Positions 41,635 to 47,064 of a DNA stretch of 47,064 bases are shown here, one piece after another. The stretch's first letter is position 1. Each line of letters opens with the position of its first letter. The notes beneath the pieces are model-generated. The model made no database searches. It had not been told where the DNA came from and saw only the letters and a list, made by a program, of their open reading frames with translations. Position numbers and translations under genes: made by a program. The DNA lies in contig NZ_JAAIUV010000024.1 of the NCBI RefSeq assembly GCF_010975035.1, positions 1 through 47,064 on the forward strand, given 5' to 3'. Source of the DNA: Neobacillus thermocopriae (GTDB lineage Bacteria > Bacillota > Bacilli > Bacillales > Cytobacillaceae).

Positions 41635-42333
41635 CTAGATTAAATTTATTTCTTCCATCAAAAGTTTAACATCAACTATCATGTTTCCGTCATGATCGAC
41701 TTCAATTAACTCATCTTTTTTCATTTTTGTAAGTGTACGGCTGATTGTTTCTCTCGTTGTCCCAATCATATTGGCAAGATCTTTATTTGTAAATTCAGAT
41801 TTCAAAAGTATGGTTCCATCTTCTTGTTCTTTCCCATCTTTTTGAGCGAGTCGAATAATAAGTTTTACAATTTGCTCGTACGTATTATTTAAAATTTGTT
41901 CCTCTAACCGATTTTGTAAATCAACAATTTTTTCCCCAAGAACTTTAAATACTTTTATACAAAGTTCGGGATTTTCAATGAGAACATGTTCAAAGCGTGT
42001 AATGGGAACGGCAATTAGAATAGAAGGTTCAAGTACTTCTGCAAAGGCCGGATAGTTGCCTTTTCTAAAAAAGCCTACATGAGGAAACATTTCACCTTTC
42101 TTCATAATTGCGACAATTTGTTCCTTGCCACTTATATCACTTTTATAAATTTTTATTTTCCCACTATAAATAAAATATACATTTTCGAGTGGATCCCCTT
42201 GATGGAAAACATGGCTATGTTTTTTCCATTCCCTTACAATGGCAATGTCGGTTATCTTAGATAATTCGGTATCATTTAATGAACGAAACAATGTGAATTC
42301 AGATAATACTTTTTTAATTTCTTCTATTTTCAT
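41635..42333 (-). CDS. Crp/Fnr-family transcriptional regulator
   Basis: A 232-residue regulator with an N-terminal cyclic-nucleotide-binding-like domain (VFHQGDPLENVYFIYSGKIKIYK, about residues 42-64), a dimerisation helix, and a C-terminal winged helix with FTNKDLANMIGTTRETISRTLTKMKK (about 180-205). The recognition helix TTRETISRTL is of the Fnr/ArcR type. It has a single cysteine, so it lacks the C-terminal cluster cysteines of B. subtilis Fnr and should not carry an iron-sulfur centre. TAGGTGATT precedes the ATG. The ligand and targets are unknown; it is divergent to mrfA. Confidence 0.9.
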   Translation of the reverse strand: MKIEEIKKVLSEFTLFRSLNDTELSKITDIAIVREWKKHSHVFHQGDPLENVYFIYSGKIKIYKSDISGKEQIVAIMKKGEMFPHVGFFRKGNYPAFAEVLEPSILIAVPITRFEHVLIENPELCIKVFKVLGEKIVDLQNRLEEQILNNTYEQIVKLIIRLAQKDGKEQEDGTILLKSEFTNKDLANMIGTTRETISRTLTKMKKDELIEVDHDGNMIVDVKLLMEEINLI

Positions 42334-42488
42334 TGAATCACCTACAAAATATATTGAGATGCTTCTATTTTAACAAAAATTAAAATCTCTTTTCTTCTAA
42401 TTTTAAATCTTATGCACAAAATAAGCAAAAAAAGAATAGATAGAGGAAAATAAAACGGTGAAATTCGCTGGGGTTTTTGATATATTCT

Positions 42489-42516
42489 TTTACTCCGAAC
42501 GTTTATTCGTTAAAAT
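42489..42516 (+). promoter_or_regulatory. Promoter of mrfAB with a LexA-like box in the spacer
   Basis: TTTACT at 42489-42494 and TAAAAT at 42511-42516 are separated by 16 bases. Inside the spacer lies CGAACGTTTATTCG (42496-42509), which differs from the Bacillus LexA consensus CGAAC-N4-GTTCG in one base. A repressor bound there would block RNA polymerase directly. Confidence 0.6.
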
Positions 42517-42537
42517 GGAAGTGTTGAGGTGAGTACG

Positions 42538-44841
42538 ATGAAATATAAAAAAAATCTACAAGATCTATTAACTGAATTTAAAATGAATGATGACTTTAAT
42601 AAAAATATTGTTGCTTGGCGAACCATTCCTGAGAGCCCTGCTAAAACTGTTCCGCTTCCAGAAAATTTACATCCACTTTTGAAGGAAGCTTTAATCTCAC
42701 GGGGGATTGACCAGTTGTATACTCATCAAGAAACTGCTTATAAAACAATTATGAAGGGTAATAGTATTGTAGCAGTCACTCCAACTGCATCTGGAAAAAC
42801 ATTATGCTACAATCTTCCGATAATCCAAACGATACTTACTGATCCCGGAACAAGAGCTTTATATTTATTTCCGACGAAGGCATTAGCTCAAGATCAAAAA
42901 AGTGAATTGAATGAATTTATTGAGAAGGCAAAGTTCGATATTAATAGCTATACATATGATGGTGACACTCCAGCAAATATTCGCCAGAGAATAAGAAAAG
43001 CAGGCCATATTGTCATTACAAATCCAGATATGCTTCATTCGGGAATTTTACCTCATCATACAAAATGGGTTTCATTATTTGAGAATCTTAAATACGTTGT
43101 GATTGATGAACTTCATACGTACCGTGGAGTCTTTGGTAGTCATGTGGCAAATGTAATTAGAAGATTGAGGCGGATCTGTCAATATTACGGTAGCAATCCG
43201 ATTTTTATTTGCACATCTGCAACGATTGCCAATCCATTAGAATTAGCGGAAAAATTGACAGATAAGAAAATGGAGCTTGTCGATAATAATGGTGCACCTA
43301 CTGGGACAAAGCATTTTCTCTTTTATAATCCTCCGGTTGTAAATAAGCCGTTAAATATTAGACGAAGTGCTACATTAGAGGTTCGTAAGATTGCCGGTGA
43401 ATTATTGAAAAACAAAATTCAAACGATCGTATTTGCTAGAAGCCGTGTAAGAGTAGAAATTATCTTAACTTACCTACAGGAATTAGTACAACACCAATTA
43501 GGTACTAAATCCATTATGGGATATCGAGGAGGATACCTTCCAACGGAAAGGAGAAAGATTGAAAAAGGATTGAGATCGGGGGAAATATATGGGGTTGTTA
43601 GCACGAATGCACTGGAATTAGGAGTGGATATCGGCCAACTTCAGGTTTGTATTATGTCAGGTTATCCTGGAACAATCGCAAGTGCATGGCAACAAGCTGG
43701 AAGAGCAGGTAGGAGACAAGGAGAATCCCTTGTCATAATGGTTGCTAGCTCAAGTCCACTTGATCAATATATCATTCAAAATCCGGATTATTTTTTCAAT
43801 AAAAGTCCGGAAACAGCGAGGATTCATCCTGATAATCTTATTATTTTAATAGATCATATGAAATGTGCTGCTTACGAACTGCCATTTAAAAAAGGGGAGA
43901 AATTTGGCGGGTTAGATACAGAGGACTTGTTAGATTATTTGACCGAGGAACGCGTTCTTTTTCAGAACGGTGATAAATGGTATTGGATGAATGATTCCTT
44001 TCCGGCCCATAATATTAGTCTAAGGTCGGCTTCTCAGGAAAATGTCGTTATTATCGATCAAACAAATGTAGCCAATGTGAAGGTTATTGGGGAAATGGAT
44101 CGTTTTTCAGCTATGACATTACTTCATGAAGAAGCGATCTACTTACATCAAGGAAAACAATTTCAGGTGGAGAAGCTGGATTGGGAGGAGAAAAAAGCGT
44201 TTGTTCGTGAAGTAGATGTAGACTATTTTACAGATGCTAACTTAGCCGTTCAAATGAAAGTGTTAGAGATAGACAGACTTCAAGAATTAGATGGTGCTGA
44301 AATTGGATATGGTGATGTCTGCGTGAGAGCAATGGCTACCATTTTTAAAAAAATCAAATTTGAAACACATGAAAATATCGGTTCTGGTCCTATCCATTTA
44401 CCAGAGGAAGAACTGCATACAAATGCTACCTGGATTTCTTTGAATAACTCATTAACCGAACTTGGAAATGAGCGGCTTGAACAAGGACTGATTGGAGCTG
44501 CACATGCCTTACGAGCCGTTGCACCATTATTTGTGATGACTGACCCACAGGATATTCATGTCACTCCACAAGTGAAAGCTGATCATAATGAAAAGCCTAC
44601 CATCTTTTTTTATGATCGATACCCGGGAGGGGTAGGATTGAGCGAAAGACTTTATTATGGAATGGCAGAATTATTTTATGCAACAAAAAAAATGATCCGT
44701 CAATGTCAGTGTGAGGCCGGCTGTCCTTCTTGTATTGGAACTGATATGAAAAATGATAGTGCAAAAAATGATGCATTAAAGATTATTGATACATTTATCA
44801 ACCAGTTTTCATTAACTAAGGGTGTAGAGAAATGTCATTAA
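42538..44841 (+). CDS. mrfA: MrfA (YprA), DEAD/DEAH-type helicase for mitomycin adduct repair
   Basis: In B. subtilis MrfA works with MrfB in a UvrABC-independent excision pathway for mitomycin C adducts. The 767-residue superfamily 2 helicase has Walker A TASGKT at 83-88, the DELH box at 190-193, CTSATIANP, STNALELGVDIG and motif VI QQAGRAGRRQG. The C-terminal DUF1998 domain carries four zinc-type cysteines (Cys723, Cys725, Cys729, Cys732). ATG 42538 follows GAGGTGAGT; GTG 42529 lies in that ribosome site. It overlaps mrfB by ten bases. Confidence 0.95.
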   Translation: MKYKKNLQDLLTEFKMNDDFNKNIVAWRTIPESPAKTVPLPENLHPLLKEALISRGIDQLYTHQETAYKTIMKGNSIVAVTPTASGKTLCYNLPIIQTILTDPGTRALYLFPTKALAQDQKSELNEFIEKAKFDINSYTYDGDTPANIRQRIRKAGHIVITNPDMLHSGILPHHTKWVSLFENLKYVVIDELHTYRGVFGSHVANVIRRLRRICQYYGSNPIFICTSATIANPLELAEKLTDKKMELVDNNGAPTGTKHFLFYNPPVVNKPLNIRRSATLEVRKIAGELLKNKIQTIVFARSRVRVEIILTYLQELVQHQLGTKSIMGYRGGYLPTERRKIEKGLRSGEIYGVVSTNALELGVDIGQLQVCIMSGYPGTIASAWQQAGRAGRRQGESLVIMVASSSPLDQYIIQNPDYFFNKSPETARIHPDNLIILIDHMKCAAYELPFKKGEKFGGLDTEDLLDYLTEERVLFQNGDKWYWMNDSFPAHNISLRSASQENVVIIDQTNVANVKVIGEMDRFSAMTLLHEEAIYLHQGKQFQVEKLDWEEKKAFVREVDVDYFTDANLAVQMKVLEIDRLQELDGAEIGYGDVCVRAMATIFKKIKFETHENIGSGPIHLPEEELHTNATWISLNNSLTELGNERLEQGLIGAAHALRAVAPLFVMTDPQDIHVTPQVKADHNEKPTIFFYDRYPGGVGLSERLYYGMAELFYATKKMIRQCQCEAGCPSCIGTDMKNDSAKNDALKIIDTFINQFSLTKGVEKCH

Positions 44842-46094
44842 GGAGTAAATTAAATCGGTTAAAGCCTCACTTATCGATTGAACAGTCAACTAAAAATAAA
44901 ATCCAACAGCCACCAAACGAAAATGTCATCCATGTTCCATATAAAGAAGTGTGGGAAAAAGAAAATGTTTACCCTTATTTCTTTGATCAAAACTACTGCT
45001 TAATTCGAGAAATTAGTTACCCCTTATCTTATCAGCATGGCCATTATTGTTTTCGAGATTTTCTTACAGCAGTAAAACTATGGAATCAGAATGAAAACAG
45101 TCATCCATTATCAGCGAAAGGATACAATGCAGAGGAATTGTTTTTTTTTGATACAGAAACAACCGGACTCGGAGGCGGGGTTGGTAATACGATTTTCATA
45201 TTAGGATATGCTAGCCTATCAAATGAATCAATAATTTTACGACAGCATATCCTTCCACAACCGGGAGCAGAGGTTCCTTTATATCAGAGTTTTTTAGAAA
45301 AAATTAATTATAAAACATTGGTTACATATAATGGAAAGGCTTTTGATTGGCCACAGGTCAAAACAAGGCATACCCTTATTAGGGAACATGTACCTAAGCT
45401 CCCTGCCTTTGGTCATTTTGATTTATTTCACGCGGCCAGAAGACTCTGGAAGCATAAATTGGAACGGATGAAATTATCGATTGTGGAAAAGGAAGTTCTT
45501 GGAGTAGAAAGGAAAGACGACATCCCTGGATTTTTGGCTCCGATGATATATTTCGATTTTGTTGAAAGTAAAAGGCCAGATGGTATGCTTGGTGTGCTTA
45601 AGCATAATGAAATGGATATCCTGTCACTCATTACACTATACACACATTTGACCTTTCAATTGTGTGGAGTGGATCAGGAACAATCGAGGATGGAGATCTA
45701 TGAAGTAGGACGCTGGTATGCAGCGATAGGGGAAAAGCAGCAAGCCAAAAGTGTTTTAAAGAATATTGCAACTGGTAGCGATTTTACATCGTGTAAGGCC
45801 AAATTAACTTTGGCTTATCAATATAAGAATGATCATGAATGGGAAAGTGCCAAACAATTATTTTTAGAGGTGGCAGATTTCGGAGATGAGAAAATGAAGG
45901 TAGAGGCATATGTTGAGCTTGCTAAAATTTATGAACATAAATTAAAAGATTTAGCTAGAGCATTTGAATTTTGTCAACGGGCAATTGAAAGGGTAAAACA
46001 TAGCAATTTAAAGTTAACGGCCATTCAATCTTTGGAACAATTAGAGTTAAGGCAAAAACGTATAAAGAGAAAATTATTAAAAACTTCATGTTGA
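44832..46094 (+). CDS. mrfB: MrfB (YprB), DEDD exonuclease with TPR tail
   Basis: This is the partner nuclease of MrfA. The 420-residue protein has a ribonuclease H-like exonuclease domain: FFFDTETTGLGGG with Asp107 and Glu109, TYNGKAFDWPQVKTR with the third acidic residue, and LKHNEMDILSLITLY near residue 260 with the last acidic residue. The C-terminal third forms TPR-like helix pairs (KLTLAYQYKNDHEWESAKQL, AYVELAKIYEHKLKDLARAF). ATG 44832 lies within the end of mrfA, so the two proteins are made together. Confidence 0.93.
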   Translation: MSLRSKLNRLKPHLSIEQSTKNKIQQPPNENVIHVPYKEVWEKENVYPYFFDQNYCLIREISYPLSYQHGHYCFRDFLTAVKLWNQNENSHPLSAKGYNAEELFFFDTETTGLGGGVGNTIFILGYASLSNESIILRQHILPQPGAEVPLYQSFLEKINYKTLVTYNGKAFDWPQVKTRHTLIREHVPKLPAFGHFDLFHAARRLWKHKLERMKLSIVEKEVLGVERKDDIPGFLAPMIYFDFVESKRPDGMLGVLKHNEMDILSLITLYTHLTFQLCGVDQEQSRMEIYEVGRWYAAIGEKQQAKSVLKNIATGSDFTSCKAKLTLAYQYKNDHEWESAKQLFLEVADFGDEKMKVEAYVELAKIYEHKLKDLARAFEFCQRAIERVKHSNLKLTAIQSLEQLELRQKRIKRKLLKTSC

Positions 46095-46189
46095 GTTTTT
46101 AAAATAAAATAATAATTATTGTTGTTTCTTGTTGATTAAATTTGTAACAAAATGTTCACATTTTTTTTGCATAAAACAGCAATTCCATA

Positions 46190-46218
46190 TTGTTAATATT
46201 GTATTAAAAATGTAAAAT
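46190..46218 (+). promoter_or_regulatory. Sigma-A-type promoter of the small membrane peptide gene
   Basis: TTGTTA at 46190-46195, 17 bases, then TAAAAT at 46213-46218. Transcription would start about 45 bases before the ATG at 46269. Confidence 0.5.
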
Positions 46219-46268
46219 TTAATATTGTGTTGAGAAAAATTGACTGTAAATTAGATGGAGCTGGTTAT

Positions 46269-46364
46269 ATGTATAAAGCAATTCTTTATTTATTTTTTGT
46301 TGTTGTTTGTTTAACGGCTGTTGTTTTTTCAAGTTTAAAAGATAGCTTCTATTCATTTTTATAA
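46269..46364 (+). CDS. Putative 31-residue single-span membrane peptide
   Basis: This short frame encodes MYKAILYLFFVVVCLTAVVF followed by SSLKDSFYSFL, one hydrophobic helix with a basic N-terminus and a short polar tail. GGAG at 46256-46259 lies at acceptable spacing, and a sigma-A-type promoter lies upstream in an otherwise empty 392-base gap between mrfB and cotD. I do not recognise a family. Its size and layout recall small membrane peptides made during sporulation or stress, but nothing in the sequence proves a role. Chance is possible in AT-rich DNA. Confidence 0.5.
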   Translation: MYKAILYLFFVVVCLTAVVFSSLKDSFYSFL

Positions 46365-46422
46365 AACTAACTGGCTTATAACAAACGGATTTGGCTGAAG
46401 AAAAATAGGTATTTTCATTAGT

Positions 46423-46450
46423 ACAAGAGTACTCCTTTCAACATAGGCTG
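46423..46450 (+). promoter_or_regulatory. Sigma-K-type promoter of cotD
   Basis: AC at 46423-46424, exactly 17 bases, then CATAGGCTG at 46442-46450, one base from the consensus CATAnnnTA. B. subtilis cotD is transcribed by sigma-K. The leader is about 30 bases. Confidence 0.7.
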
Positions 46451-46486
46451 TTAATGTAAACAGAACTTTAGAAAGGAGAGCTTATT

Positions 46487-46873
46487 ATGTTTTTAGGTAG
46501 TAATTTTGCTCCACCAGTTATACACCCGACTAAGCATTTTGTAAATCACACTTTTTCCACAACGGTGGTTCCGCACATTCATCCTGTACACACAACAACT
46601 GTAAATCATCATTTGTTCCAACATAAACATTATTGTCCGCATACTGCTTCGTGTGCCCAAGATGTATGCAATCAACATTTAGATTGCTGCAATCAATGTC
46701 CACCTGTAGGAGCGATGCCGGAAGTAATGCCAGCTGCAAATGCTCTACCAAATGCCTTACCAAATGCCTTACCAAATGCGATGCCAAATGTTCCACCTGG
46801 CTATGGTATGGGCGGCCCTGGATTTGGCCCTGGAGCTCCGGGCATGGGAGCACCGATGGGACCTAGACCGTAA
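46487..46873 (+). CDS. cotD: Inner spore coat protein CotD
   Basis: A 128-residue His- and Cys-rich coat protein. The N-terminal half follows B. subtilis CotD: PPVIHPTKHFVNHTFSTTVV, PHIHPVHTTTVNHHLFQHKH and YCPHT. Cysteines cluster at about 50-71 (CPHTASCAQDVC, CCNQC). The C-terminal half is an extension not found in B. subtilis CotD: tandem NALP units, then a Gly/Pro/Met-rich tail. GAAAGGAGAG precedes ATG 46487. The position after mrfB is as in B. subtilis. The extension probably aids coat cross-linking or packing, by inference. Confidence 0.93.
   Translation: MFLGSNFAPPVIHPTKHFVNHTFSTTVVPHIHPVHTTTVNHHLFQHKHYCPHTASCAQDVCNQHLDCCNQCPPVGAMPEVMPAANALPNALPNALPNAMPNVPPGYGMGGPGFGPGAPGMGAPMGPRP
46738..46797 (+). 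repeat. 12-base tandem repeat inside cotD
   Basis: Five in-frame units of the type AAATGCCTTACC, two of them identical, encode NALP, NALP, NALP, NAMP and NVPP. The later units have diverged. It is a candidate for length variation between strains. Confidence 0.8.
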
Positions 46874-46884
46874 ATTTCTTATTA

Positions 46885-46904
46885 CAAGGGCTATTTAGCC
46901 CTTG
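46885..46904 (+). terminator. First hairpin after cotD
   Basis: CAAGGGCT pairs with AGCCCTTG around ATTT, ending in TTC. The T tail is short. Confidence 0.6.
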
Positions 46905-46918
46905 TTCAGATTGTAGAC

Positions 46919-46957
46919 AAAAGGCATTCCGAATAAGCTTAATTCGAAATGCCTTTT
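46919..46957. terminator. Bidirectional terminator after cotD
   Basis: AAAAGGCAT pairs with ATGCCTTTT, and the inner CGAAT with ATTCG, around an AAGCTTA loop. T runs are present on both strands. Confidence 0.8.
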
Positions 46958-46995
46958 CAAATTTTAAGCAATTTTTGGTCTATATTAACTTTAAT

Positions 46996-47014
46996 TTGAC
47001 CCCTACGGGGTCAA
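46996..47014. terminator. GC-rich hairpin near the window end
   Basis: TTGACCCC pairs exactly with GGGGTCAA around TAC, followed by TTATTATA. It is probably the terminator of a convergent gene beyond the window. Confidence 0.5.
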
Positions 47015-47028
47015 TTATTATACCATTT

Positions 47029-47042
47029 TTGGACTAGTCCAA
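47029..47042. repeat. 14-base perfect palindrome at the window end
   Basis: TTGGACTAGTCCAA is a perfect palindrome without a loop, a shape seen in operators. The context needed to judge it is outside the window. Confidence 0.4.
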
Positions 47043-47064
47043 GTCCAGTTTGCCAGTTTCTTTA

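Noticed and set aside
46530..46853. 107-codon minus-strand frame over cotD
   Set aside because: It is produced by the repeat-rich antisense of cotD and has no ribosome site or conserved sequence.
1..47064. Search by eye for tRNA, rRNA, CRISPR arrays, prophage or toxin-antitoxin modules
   Set aside because: None could be supported; apart from the IS transposase the window is core chromosomal gene content.

Overview
This window is chromosomal DNA from a low-GC, endospore-forming Bacillaceae bacterium. It is Bacillus-like but not B. subtilis itself. The evidence is gene order: from hbs to cotD it follows the B. subtilis hbs-folE(mtrA)-mtrB-hepS-menG-hepT-ndk-aroF-aroB-aroH-hisC-tyrA-aroE-ypiA-ypiB-ypiF-qcrABC-ypjABCD-dapB-mgsA-bshB1-bshA-cca-birA-panBCD-dinG-ypmA-ypmB-aspB-dnaD-nth-ypoC-recU-yppC-sspM-yppEFG-yprAB-cotD block, with local gains and losses. 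Sporulation (sspM, cotD, a YppG-like protein, ypjB), menaquinone and bc1-type respiration, and bacillithiol synthesis are all represented. I saw no tRNA, rRNA, CRISPR array or prophage.

Layout. 1-560: the 5' part of an IS1182-type transposase on the minus strand, next to a perfect 17-bp-arm palindrome. 900-5500: HU, GTP cyclohydrolase I, TRAP, the two heptaprenyl-diphosphate synthase subunits flanking the menaquinone methyltransferase, and Ndk. 5650-11860: a tightly overlapping aromatic amino acid operon (aroF, aroB, aroH, hisC, tyrA, aroE) that lacks the trp genes found between aroH and hisC in B. subtilis. 11950-14770: a degenerate amidohydrolase-like protein, a TPR protein (YpiA) and ReoY/YpiB. 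15070-17740: ypiF and the menaquinol:cytochrome c reductase genes qcrABC. 17990-21590: ypjA, ypjB, a YugP-type membrane zinc peptidase, ypjC (minus strand) and the MazG-like ypjD. 21590-29200: dapB, mgsA, the bacillithiol genes bshB1 and bshA, cca, birA, then panBCD behind a promoter, a tandem pan-type RNA leader and a terminator. 29530-37130: dinG, a secreted degenerate metallo-beta-lactamase-like protein, ypmA, ypmB, aspB, dnaD, nth and ypoC. 37220-41000: recU (with ponA missing), yppC, sspM, a small coiled-coil protein, yppE, yppF and yppG. 41040-46900: a small heat-shock protein and a Crp/Fnr regulator on the minus strand, then mrfA-mrfB (yprA-yprB), a tiny membrane peptide and cotD.

The shikimate, chorismate and tyrosine genes, the menaquinone tail and methylation genes, and the quinol-using bc complex form one respiratory and aromatic neighbourhood. 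bshA and bshB1 supply the low-molecular-weight thiol. dinG, nth, recU and mrfAB form a DNA repair cluster, and a LexA-like box lies inside the mrfAB promoter spacer. Three promoters match the mother-cell sigma-K consensus exactly in spacing (yppG, hsp20, cotD), which marks the small heat-shock protein as a probable spore coat component.

The points most worth a second look are the two catalytically degenerate proteins (11956-12855 and 32384-33235), the ponA and trp gaps, the LexA-like mrfAB site, the sigma-K-like promoter on hsp20, the pan leader, long inverted repeats at 17784-17952 and 29242-29401, a palindrome over the ypmA promoter, a tandem repeat over the hepS promoter, and the 31-codon membrane peptide before cotD. 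All functional calls come from reading the sequence against remembered families; no database search was run.
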